IMG/VR virus record: IMGVR_UViG_3300007541_000211
Location: 1-24,431 of that record
DNA: 24,431 nt
Source of the DNA: a virus
Direction: 5' to 3' (one strand)
Part shown: one piece after another, positions 16,227-23,243 of the stretch
How positions within the stretch are numbered: the stretch's first letter is position 1
Layout of the letters: the number at the start of each line of letters is the position of its first letter
Translations under genes and position numbers: made by a program
Notes under the pieces: generated by a model
Databases searched by the model: none
Told to the model about the DNA's origin: nothing
What the model saw: the letters and a program-made list of their open reading frames with translations, nothing else

Positions 16227-18436
16227 TAACCTATTTTATAAAGGGTTCCCAACAATTGTGCTTTATAATAACTATTTAACGCATCTTTCACAGACATTCC
16301 AACTGGTATTATAGAAGGTCCTCCGCTACCCATAGGACCCATGGGAGCAGAGGATTGCATTGGTGCCATGACAACTATTGGTCCTCCAGGTGCTGCTTCA
16401 TAAGATGCTCTTTGACTTAATGCAGATACAGCAGCACTTCTACCCTGAATTCTTTGTTGCGGTGGGAGTGGATGTCCTAGTTGATGTCCCCCATGAGGTT
16501 GAGGTTGTCCCGCTCTAAGTTGCGATGGTTGTGGTGTTGATGATGGTTTATAGTTTGGATCTAAATTTTTGAGATAACCCTGAGCTTCAGCAAACCTATC
16601 ATTGAACTTTGGATTGTTCCTTTGGTTTCTTGGCAATCGGGTTTGACTGCCAGAATATCTTTCGACATCTTCCCATGCACCCATGATGGTTCTCAAATCA
16701 TTACTATTTTTATAATCACGAACTAATTGAGTTCCCATTTCGCGTTCCATCATATATGCTACAGTTAAACCAAAGACTTGATCTTTATACTTTGCTCTGT
16801 CTGGGTTACTTGTATTTGTAAATAACGCTTGTGGATTAGGTATTCCAGATGCTGTTAAGAAATCTAAGAATGGTTTTCTTCTATCTGCCGCGTCGTTGAA
16901 TTGGAAAAGTCCATAAGAATTACCATTGTCTCCAACAGCATATGGGTTAAATGAAGATTCATTTAAAATGGTTGATAGCATACCAGCAGTAAGTGCTTTG
17001 CCATATCCCTTGCTTTGAGCATATTTTATTGCTGCTTGGACTCCTGCTGCTCCAAAATTTACACTAGCAGGTTCGATTCCAGGCATCAATGGACCTTGAT
17101 GCTGAGAAGATGGAAGACTGTATGCACTAGATTGTAAGAGTTGTTCTGTTGGATTGATCTGCGATATTTGTCCGCTCAATTTTTTATAAATTTCTTTTCC
17201 TGCCCAATCACCAACAGCAGCACCAACTGCTCCACCAAGAAATGTTCCAAGTCCAGGGATAGGTATGAGTCCAGTACCAATTGCACCACCAATAGCAGCA
17301 CCCAGAGAAGCGCCAGCAGCACCAGCAAGGGCATTATCCAATCTCTCTCCCATCGCAAGATCAATACCAATACCAATCAGTGCTCCAATAAATGGTATCT
17401 TCTTGAAGACAGCAGATACTTTTTTAAAGTGTTTAAGTCCACCAGGTTTGAATAGTTTCTCTCCTGCTTTTTGGAGAACCATTTGAGACGTTTGTCTTAT
17501 TGGAGCAGTCGCTCTTGCCACTGGTTTTGCAAATCTTCTTATGTTATTTGTCGCTACTCTTCTTATACCAACACCAGTCGATCTAGTGACTGCGCTGCCA
17601 GCACCACCAACTGCATTAGATACTCTGTTCAATTGATTTTTAACAAATCCAGCAGTTGTCTTTCCAACATTGACTAGTAAATTTTTTACTTGAGTTCCAA
17701 GTCTTTTCAATAACTTTTGTGTAAGATTTGCAGGACCTTTTAATAGTCTCTTACTAAGAGAAGCAATACCCTTGACTAGTTTTGGCATTGTGGTTGTCAA
17801 GGATATGACAGTATATCTCACTGCATCTAAAATGTTTGAGAACCCTTTAGAAATGTCATCAAACATTTTAAAGATTGTATCTTTATTCTGCAATAAGAGA
17901 TTGACTATACTACCCAACAATACATTGGTGAAAAAATTAATTATAGAATCAAGGAAACCAATTTTTGGTTTGGGAATTTTACCTTTGCCAGTAGATTTTG
18001 GTTCTTTCTTCTTCTCCAGTTCAGATTCTCTCTTCTTTTTCTTTAGTTGTTCCTGTTTCTTTTTGTTCTCTGCAATAAATTCAAGGTCAGCAAATAATTT
18101 TTTTTCTAAAAGATCTCTTACATTTGTTACACCAAGTTTTAATTTCTTGACCTCATCAATTAAATTCTGATATTCAGATGAATCAGATTCACCAGGATCT
18201 TGTTTGATAATATCTTCTGTAGATATTTTTTTTCTAGAAATTTTTGGTTTATACGGAACCAAAGAAGAGTTTGGAGACCCAACTGATGCTCCTGTTCCAC
18301 CACCAATTCCACCACCAGAGGGTGGTAACAGTTTTTCCGAACTTATTTTTTTCTTTTTCTCATTGACTTTACTATCACCCTTCTTTCCTGAGGATAACAT
18401 TTTGCTTGCCGCTGAAGCTAGAAATGATAGTGCCAT
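16226..18436 (-). CDS. Tail-interior protein with lysozyme-like domain
   Basis: 736 residues. Residues ~90-150 are Lys/Glu-rich coiled coil; 159-182 a hydrophobic stretch (GFLDSIINFFTNVLLGSIVN then LLL); ~345-405 a Gly-zipper-like hydrophobic region (IGALIGIGIDLAMG, AAGASLGAAIGGAIG, GTFLGGAVGAAVGDWAG) able to insert in membranes. Residues ~465-625 are a muramidase/transglycosylase-like domain: MLSTILNESSFNPYAVGDNG with a likely catalytic Glu at 493, then SYGLFQFN (507-514), as in phage tail lysozymes. The C-terminus is Pro/Gln/His-rich. I infer a tape-measure-like or ejected protein that degrades murein during DNA entry, taking over the lysozyme role missing from gp5. Starts 4 nt after the upstream gene's stop. 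Confidence 0.7.
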   Translation of the reverse strand: MALSFLASAASKMLSSGKKGDSKVNEKKKKISSEKLLPPSGGGIGGGTGASVGSPNSSLVPYKPKISRKKISTEDIIKQDPGESDSSEYQNLIDEVKKLKLGVTNVRDLLEKKLFADLEFIAENKKKQEQLKKKKRESELEKKKEPKSTGKGKIPKPKIGFLDSIINFFTNVLLGSIVNLLLQNKDTIFKMFDDISKGFSNILDAVRYTVISLTTTMPKLVKGIASLSKRLLKGPANLTQKLLKRLGTQVKNLLVNVGKTTAGFVKNQLNRVSNAVGGAGSAVTRSTGVGIRRVATNNIRRFAKPVARATAPIRQTSQMVLQKAGEKLFKPGGLKHFKKVSAVFKKIPFIGALIGIGIDLAMGERLDNALAGAAGASLGAAIGGAIGTGLIPIPGLGTFLGGAVGAAVGDWAGKEIYKKLSGQISQINPTEQLLQSSAYSLPSSQHQGPLMPGIEPASVNFGAAGVQAAIKYAQSKGYGKALTAGMLSTILNESSFNPYAVGDNGNSYGLFQFNDAADRRKPFLDFLTASGIPNPQALFTNTSNPDRAKYKDQVFGLTVAYMMEREMGTQLVRDYKNSNDLRTIMGAWEDVERYSGSQTRLPRNQRNNPKFNDRFAEAQGYLKNLDPNYKPSSTPQPSQLRAGQPQPHGGHQLGHPLPPQQRIQGRSAAVSALSQRASYEAAPGGPIVVMAPMQSSAPMGPMGSGGPSIIPVGMSVKDALNSYYKAQLLGTLYKIG

Positions 18437-18440
18437 TGTC

Positions 18441-20561
18441 TTATCCTACCATATTATACATTGCTTTAACGACCAAAACACTCATGTTCATTGGATCCTC
18501 TGGAGATATTGTAGGAACCGTTGGTTGATTTGGAGTAGCAGAACTAGTGATTGTTGTTGGTGCTGGAGCAGGAATTGGTAAGAAGGTAGCACCAGATGGT
18601 TCTTTCAGTGAAGCAAGATTTAAATTAGCAACTTTCTGTTGTGTGGATGAACTTGCTAAGAATTGTGCAGGATTCACCGTTCCAGATATACCAAATCCAG
18701 GATTGCTTCTGATCTCATAATGAATCACACCAGTTTTAGATTCACCTTGGGTGATCGGATGTCCAGGTGAAACCATTTGTCCCTGCGTTACAAGGACTTT
18801 TTGACCCTCTGCAATTCTTTCATAAACACCCAAGACAGAATTGAAAATATCAACGTAGTTTCCATATCCTTGTGCTGTACCAACTTTTGTTACGATACCA
18901 CCAATTCTAGAAAAGAACTTGTCATTAGGTCCAATGTCATAATCTACACCAGCATGTTGTCTGGCACCACCATCTCTAGAAGCGCCGTAATGTTGTCCTT
19001 GAATTGTGTTGGTTGGTGGTAGAGGAGGAATCATTCCACCACCTGCTGCTGTCATAATATTGAAAGGACCCATTCCAGGTTGGTTTGTACCACCTGCCAT
19101 CTTGTTCATTGCAAGCAAGGTATCTCTTCCGAAGAAGTCACCTGCTTTGTTGCTCATCACAACTTCTCCAGGAGACAGTGCAGTAAGTTGTGTATCTGGT
19201 CCCAGTCCAGTTATAGGAAGACCTGTTGTTTTATCAACTTGTCCACCACCTTCAAATTGAAATTTTGGAATTTGTGGCGGATCCGGAATGGTTGGAAGAT
19301 TAGATCCCGATATTGGAGGCAGTCCAAGAAGAGAAGAAAGTCTATTAATTTGATTTACTAATTCGTTAATGCCCGCGTTAATTCCATTAATAACCGCATT
19401 GATTGGAGCAACAACCAAATTATAAATGAATGCTATTACATTGTTCAAAAAATCTATTATTTGATTAGCAAAACTTTTAAGTGGATTTAAAATTATCGAC
19501 GGATTTTTTAAAACAGAAAGTAAAAAATTAACTGCAGATCCAAGCAAAATATTCAAGAAGAAATTTTTGATCATGTCAAAAATATTAGTAAATGGTTTGG
19601 TAATTTTACTAACCAACTCCTTTGATTTTTTAGAAACTCCTTCTAGTTCAGACTCTCTTGTTTTTTTCTTTTGCTTTTGCCCCTCTATTCGTTCCTTCTC
19701 TGTTTTTTTCTTTTCAAGATTAATTTGTTCCTCAAGTATGCTGAGTATATCTGAAACAACACTATTGATAGACTTGAGAGACTCTGTTAATTCTTCTAAT
19801 ATTTTATTTGGTATTTTTTCTTCTTCTGGTTTGTCTTCAACTTGTGTTGCCGCTGGTGGCAATAATCTTTTTGGATCTAATTGTACTTTAGTTTCTGCAC
19901 CACCTGGTTTTCTACTTACAACTTTTTCAGCACTAATTTTTGTTGCCTTTACCTTGAATCTTCCTGTCTTTCCTTTGACCCGCTTGAATTCATCAGTAAT
20001 TAATTGAGTCGTATCAGTATCACCCGATCCAGTTAATCTTCCTTCTGCTGCTTTTTCTTTTAACAAAGAAAGATATTCTTCATAAGTAAAGTCAAATACA
20101 TCCTGGAGTCCAAGAATTGCTAAGATCTTTTCATCAATTTTTTCCTCTACAAGATCAGTTCCTTTCTTGCCAACAGGAACAATTGCGGAGGAAGTTGGTT
20201 TTTGTTTCTTGACTTCTTTTTTCTCTTCCCGTATCTCTTTTAATATTTCATCCAGACCAGGTGGTTCACTACTATTCAGATACTCTTCTACTAACCAGTT
20301 CTGGTATGCTTCCAGATTATAATATCCACCATCCTTTCCTTTTTGATCTACTTGAGGATACCCACGGGGATCCTTCTTCATCTTGGCAATTATTTTATCA
20401 GCATCTGCTGATGATAAGCGAACGAAAGAAGAATACTCTATACCAGCAGCGTCCTTACCACCAGTTAATCGTGCCTTAAGTCTGTCCCAAAGCGCATCAG
20501 AAACTCTTCCCTTATACCAAGGTTGATCTCTATCTAAAAAGTCTAGGGAAGTGGTTGGCAT
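18441..20561 (-). CDS. Tape-measure-position protein with degenerate M23 peptidase domain
   Basis: 706 residues. Residues ~250-315 are charged coiled coil; 330-400 hydrophobic helices (FFLNILLGSAVNFLL, FLNNVIAFIYNLVVAPINAV). Residues ~520-635 are an M23 (LytM-type) domain: RQHAGVDYDIG keeps zinc ligands H536 and D540, GIVTKVGTAQGYGNYVDI is the usual core, and GVIHYEIRSNP keeps ligand H614. The two catalytic His of active M23 enzymes read R582 (YERI for Y.HL) and V612 (VIH for HLH), so hydrolysis is unlikely. It directly follows gp26-gp51 (ATG 1 nt after the gp51 stop), where tail chaperone genes usually precede the tape measure; that role is inference. It shares a module with the next gene. 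Confidence 0.65.
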   Translation of the reverse strand: MPTTSLDFLDRDQPWYKGRVSDALWDRLKARLTGGKDAAGIEYSSFVRLSSADADKIIAKMKKDPRGYPQVDQKGKDGGYYNLEAYQNWLVEEYLNSSEPPGLDEILKEIREEKKEVKKQKPTSSAIVPVGKKGTDLVEEKIDEKILAILGLQDVFDFTYEEYLSLLKEKAAEGRLTGSGDTDTTQLITDEFKRVKGKTGRFKVKATKISAEKVVSRKPGGAETKVQLDPKRLLPPAATQVEDKPEEEKIPNKILEELTESLKSINSVVSDILSILEEQINLEKKKTEKERIEGQKQKKKTRESELEGVSKKSKELVSKITKPFTNIFDMIKNFFLNILLGSAVNFLLSVLKNPSIILNPLKSFANQIIDFLNNVIAFIYNLVVAPINAVINGINAGINELVNQINRLSSLLGLPPISGSNLPTIPDPPQIPKFQFEGGGQVDKTTGLPITGLGPDTQLTALSPGEVVMSNKAGDFFGRDTLLAMNKMAGGTNQPGMGPFNIMTAAGGGMIPPLPPTNTIQGQHYGASRDGGARQHAGVDYDIGPNDKFFSRIGGIVTKVGTAQGYGNYVDIFNSVLGVYERIAEGQKVLVTQGQMVSPGHPITQGESKTGVIHYEIRSNPGFGISGTVNPAQFLASSSTQQKVANLNLASLKEPSGATFLPIPAPAPTTITSSATPNQPTVPTISPEDPMNMSVLVVKAMYNMVG

Positions 20562-20562
20562 T

Positions 20563-20727
20563 TTATTGTTTTTGCTGTTGCTTTAGTTTTTCCTCTTCCA
20601 GATGCTGTTGTAACAGCGCAATGTAGATATCCCTCTCCCAAGGTATCATATTCTCAAGTTCTGTTAGTGAATATTTATGGTACTGCATCAAAGCAAAATT
20701 GATCTTGAAGTAGTTTTCAAGATCCAT
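20563..20727 (-). CDS. 51: gp51-like tail/hub assembly protein, also readable as a -1 frameshift extension of gp26
   Basis: 54 residues from ATG 20727 (an in-frame ATG at 20736 is possible) to TAA 20563. It reads MDLENYFKINFALMQYHKYS then LTELENMIPWERDIYIALLQ and ends with a Glu- and Gln-rich tail. The pattern (helix, Y.L.EL..MPWER.IYI.LL..H..EE) is that of gp51-like hub assembly proteins and of the T part of G/GT tail chaperones. AGGA 9 nt before ATG 20727 would allow separate translation. In the frame above it is open through the end of gp26, past a T_TTT_TTC heptamer, so a 298-residue gp26-gp51 fusion is possible. The family call rests on motif and position. Confidence 0.65.
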   Translation of the reverse strand: MDLENYFKINFALMQYHKYSLTELENMIPWERDIYIALLQQHLEEEKLKQQQKQ

Positions 20728-20738
20728 ATGCACCATTC

Positions 20739-21458
20739 CTAGCCGAAAAAACTGGACAGACCCTCAAGAACAACAACACTTTCAACACCAGTATTGGGAT
20801 TTTTTAGAGTAACTTCATGAGAAAGTTTTGGCATAGTCTCAAAAAATTTCTCAATTTGTTTGAATTGAACACTGTTCATCTGTTCTAAGAAGTCATTAAT
20901 TTCTTTCTTAGTGCAGTCAGCGACAGTCCATACTTCTTCTTGATTGTAAATCTTATCGATACATGTTGCGATCAATTCAAATGATTGATCCAATCCAGAA
21001 TCAGTAGAGAAATCAAAATTATTCTTGATAAACTGTTCCAAAGAAGGATACTTCATTTCCATGATGAGATTATCATCAAGTTTAATTTTTTTCTCGTGAC
21101 CTTCTTTGGTCTGAACTTTGATGTCATCAATATTAATTTTTACAGTAACAGGAGTCACTTCATCATCTGGTGCAATGAAACTGACTTCAATTTCTTCACC
21201 AACAGATTTACCACGAATATTCAAAAACAAATATTCAATATCAAATGTGGGTAAGGATTCTACCTTGACACCTCTTGTTTGAATGCAACTTTTTAATACT
21301 GCTTTGATTGCACTCGATATCTCTTTTGTACTCTCACTTTCTAGTGCAAGAACCAAAAGTTTTTCTTCTTTTACAAGGAAAGGTCTATACTTAATTGTTT
21401 GTCCTGACGAAGGCAACTCAAGTTCATAAGTTGGAGTCGCAATTGTTGGTAAAGGCAT
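20739..21458 (-). CDS. 26: Baseplate hub assembly protein gp26
   Basis: 239 residues, matching the T4 gp26 baseplate family. Landmarks: LPSSGQTIKYRPFLVKEEKL, ALESESTKEISSAIKAVLKS, LPTFDIEYLFLNIRGKSVGE and VTVKI...IKLDDNLIMEMKYPS. The family takes part in hub assembly and resembles tail assembly chaperones. The ATG at 21458 is preceded by AGGA 4 nt away and by a late-promoter-like box 29 nt upstream. The gene ends in SSFFG with the last codons lying on a slippery T_TTT_TTC sequence. Confidence 0.8.
   Translation of the reverse strand: MPLPTIATPTYELELPSSGQTIKYRPFLVKEEKLLVLALESESTKEISSAIKAVLKSCIQTRGVKVESLPTFDIEYLFLNIRGKSVGEEIEVSFIAPDDEVTPVTVKINIDDIKVQTKEGHEKKIKLDDNLIMEMKYPSLEQFIKNNFDFSTDSGLDQSFELIATCIDKIYNQEEVWTVADCTKKEINDFLEQMNSVQFKQIEKFFETMPKLSHEVTLKNPNTGVESVVVLEGLSSFFG
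20745..20751 (-). promoter_or_regulatory. Slippery heptamer T_TTT_TTC: predicted -1 frameshift site joining gp26 to gp51
   Basis: In the gp26 frame the minus strand reads AGT TTT TTC GGC TAG, a canonical X_XXY_YYZ heptamer two codons before the stop. A -1 slip continues as TTT TTT CGG CTA GGA ATG GTG CAT ATG and enters the gp51-like frame with no intervening stop. Pairing and spacing are exactly as required; usage is predicted, not shown. Confidence 0.6.
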
Positions 21459-21487
21459 AATGTCCTATAAAGTATTTCAGTTGTGAT

Positions 21488-21495
21488 TATTTATT
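21488..21495 (-). promoter_or_regulatory. Late-promoter-like box (AATAAATA) for gp26 and downstream late genes
   Basis: One mismatch from TATAAATA, 29 nt before the gp26 ATG and directly after the gp54-like stop. Spacing matches that of the box before the 1955-residue gene. Confidence 0.45.
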
Positions 21496-21496
21496 G

Positions 21497-22327
21497 TCAG
21501 TCTCTGGGACCTCTAGGCGTTTCTCTAGGTTGTCTCGCCCTACCTACTGTAGCAGTGTATGCATCATTATACCATTTATTCAAGTCAGCCTGACTATTCA
21601 ATCCTATTGCTGTTGGTGCTCCCTGGATGCCGTTAAGTGCTGCTTGTGCTGGAGGAGGAACAGCAGCGCCAGCAACTGCAGTAGAAAGAGGTGTATCTGG
21701 TTTTCTATTACTTCTCTTTCTAATATATCTCATATAAGAGAAAGATGCTGTGCACTTCAGAATATTACTTGCTTCATATGAAACAGGTGAAGATGTTATG
21801 CTGAGAGGAAATGCACCAATAAACTGATAGGTCATATTAATACCACTGGTATCTTTCTCAAATTTTGTTATGTAAAGATTATCAGTCTTATATGAATTGG
21901 GATAGTTCATTCTATAGTGAGTGGTCCTATCAACGTATTGGTCTGTGGTGAAAGTTGTTTCTTGACCAGTTACATAATTCATCCATGCATCAAGATATTC
22001 AATGACATTATAACTTTTATCCACATAGAAAGTAAAGTCTATTGTTTCATCATATATTCTTCTATATGCAAACTTCTCAGTAACTCCAGGATAATCATTC
22101 GTTACATCATGTGTTGCAAGAGATGATCCAGGAAGATTTGTATCACAACAAAGAAGTTCGATGTTATTAATATCCGCACCATTAATTCCTCTTGCCTTGA
22201 GAAAATCACTTCCGTTAAGTCCTGGTGGTGGAGTTAGACCAACAATATAAACAGAGGTTTGAGCAAGATTTAAAAGGTTGCTCTTTATCTGATTTATTGA
22301 TAGTGTTCTTGGAGAAGGCGCTGCCAT
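21497..22327 (-). CDS. 54: Baseplate tail-tube protein, gp54-like
   Basis: 276 residues with the tail-tube fold signature of the gp19/gp54 group: TNLPGSS (64-70), YPGVTEKFAYRRIYDETIDF (79-98), FTFYVDK, VIEYLDAWMNYV (108-119), ITKFEKD, MTYQFIGAFPLSI (165-177) and the terminal ASFSYMRY (194-201). About 75 residues of Pro/Ala-rich and basic sequence follow, more than a plain tube protein has, which favours gp54 (tube initiator, 320 residues in T4) over gp19. gp48, its partner in T4, lies 0.9 kb away on the other strand. It starts 32 bp from the plus-strand gene group, so the two units are divergent. It could instead be another tube-like baseplate protein. Confidence 0.65.
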   Translation of the reverse strand: MAAPSPRTLSINQIKSNLLNLAQTSVYIVGLTPPPGLNGSDFLKARGINGADINNIELLCCDTNLPGSSLATHDVTNDYPGVTEKFAYRRIYDETIDFTFYVDKSYNVIEYLDAWMNYVTGQETTFTTDQYVDRTTHYRMNYPNSYKTDNLYITKFEKDTSGINMTYQFIGAFPLSITSSPVSYEASNILKCTASFSYMRYIRKRSNRKPDTPLSTAVAGAAVPPPAQAALNGIQGAPTAIGLNSQADLNKWYNDAYTATVGRARQPRETPRGPRD

Positions 22328-22328
22328 C

Positions 22329-22336
22329 TATAAATA
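22329..22336 (+). promoter_or_regulatory. T4-type late promoter (perfect TATAAATA) for gp4 and following genes
   Basis: Exact TATAAATA on the plus strand, in the divergent gap, 32 nt before the gp4 ATG at 22369. This spacing matches that of the other late boxes in the window. Confidence 0.75.
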
Positions 22337-22368
22337 CTATTTGACCGTATATATTATGTATGCACGTT

Positions 22369-22848
22369 ATGGCAGAGAGTATCAAAAGCAGATACAAACC
22401 ATCTTTTCCAAAAAAATATAAGGGCAATCCAAACAATATTATATGCAGGAGTAGTTGGGAAAGAAAATTCTGTCATTGGTGCGACTTAAATGAAAACATT
22501 CTTGAGTGGGGTAGTGAGGAATTTTATATTCCATACATCTCCCCAATAGATAATAGAGTTCACAAATACTTTCCAGACTTTATTATAAAGGTAAAAGAGA
22601 GCACAGGTCAAGTTAAGACTTATGTGATTGAAGTCAAACCAAAGAAACAAACAGTTGAACCTCAGAAAAGATCAAGGGTAACTAAATCATTCATATATGA
22701 GTGCAAAACATATGCAGTGAATCAAGCAAAGTGGAAAGCAGCAAGAGAGTTTTGTGCTGATCGGTTGATAGAATTTAAAATCATTACCGAAGAAGAATTA
22801 GGTATCAAGGATGTCAGCAAGAACAAGGGAACTGGAAAAAAGAATTGA
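22369..22848 (+). CDS. 4: Head completion protein gp4 (TnsA-like nuclease fold)
   Basis: 159 residues from ATG 22369; three codons upstream another in-frame ATG (22360) exists, but 22369 gives MAES..., resembles the T4 start, and keeps the ~30-nt spacing from the late box. Matches T4 gp4 along its length: YKGNPNNIICRSSWERKF, ENILEWGSEEFYIPYISP, YFPDFIIKV, VIEVKPKKQT, YAVNQAKWKAAREF and FKIITEEELG. A PD-(D/E)xK-like set is visible (Glu of SSWERKF, Asp of YFPDF, Glu and Lys of EVK). T4 gp4 finishes heads before tail joining. The 3' end overlaps the next gene by 38 nt. Confidence 0.9.
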   Translation: MAESIKSRYKPSFPKKYKGNPNNIICRSSWERKFCHWCDLNENILEWGSEEFYIPYISPIDNRVHKYFPDFIIKVKESTGQVKTYVIEVKPKKQTVEPQKRSRVTKSFIYECKTYAVNQAKWKAAREFCADRLIEFKIITEEELGIKDVSKNKGTGKKN

Positions 22849-23158
22849 AGGTCTGGTTGATCCAGAATCCATTATGATAGAGATAATGGATGTATTTCAA
22901 GAGACTGAGATAATTCCTGACGTTGGAAAATATTATACTTTTATATACATACCAAAAACACAAGACATTGCTTTTGATCAACACCCCCTAGTTGCAGTAA
23001 CAGAAATATATCAATGGGGATTTAAAGGATTAAACTTTCATTGGAGAGAAGTTAGAAATTATACTTGGTTAGAAATAGCAGGATTTTTACACGTAATTAA
23101 AAATAATGAAATTGATTATATGAGAGGAATTAAATATGCAAGGTATCTTGTTTCGTAA
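22811..23158 (+). CDS. Unrecognised conserved phage protein, 115 residues
   Basis: Reads MSARTRELEKRIEGLVDPES..., then VGKYYTFIYIPKTQDIAFDQ, HPLVAVTEIYQWGFKGLNFH and WREVRNYTWLEIAGFLHVIKNNEIDYMRG. The central PLV....(8-9)..GF.GLNFHW pattern recalls a short phage structural or injection-related family (P.Y..T..FD.PLV...GF.GLN.HY) but is too brief for firm assignment. It is not gp53, which follows gp4 in T4 and is longer with different sequence. It begins inside the gp4 3' end and is followed by a short leader ORF and gp48, so it is probably a late gene. Confidence 0.65.
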   Translation: MSARTRELEKRIEGLVDPESIMIEIMDVFQETEIIPDVGKYYTFIYIPKTQDIAFDQHPLVAVTEIYQWGFKGLNFHWREVRNYTWLEIAGFLHVIKNNEIDYMRGIKYARYLVS

Positions 23159-23180
23159 CTAAATAACTAAAAAGTCTATA

Positions 23181-23243
23181 ATGTCTCATACTCTACAAAA
23201 AATTGAGATGAACAATCCTCTTGTAGTTGGGGAGGATTTCTGA
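23181..23243 (+). CDS. Possible 20-codon leader peptide before gp48
   Basis: ATG 23181 opens a frame of 20 codons (MSHTLQKIEMNNPLVVGEDF) ending in TGA 23241-23243, which shares its A with the gp48 ATG (TGATG). Such an overlap would couple gp48 translation to it. No Shine-Dalgarno is obvious for it, and it covers the gp48 one. It may be chance. Confidence 0.3.
   Translation: MSHTLQKIEMNNPLVVGEDF
23229..23236 (+). promoter_or_regulatory. Strong ribosome binding site of gp48
   Basis: GGGGAGGA, 6 nt before the ATG at 23243, which fixes the gp48 start. Confidence 0.75.

Noticed and set aside
19567-20007. Plus-strand 146-residue Ser/Phe-rich ORF
   Set aside because: Complement of the Lys/Glu-rich coiled coil of the 706-residue protein, which gives Phe/Ser runs on the other strand.
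23158-23182. Promoter directly before the gp48 leader (ACTAAATA, and TATAAT at 23177)
   Set aside because: ACTAAATA has two mismatches from the late box and TATAAT has no -35 at a suitable distance; read-through from the gp4 late promoter explains expression.
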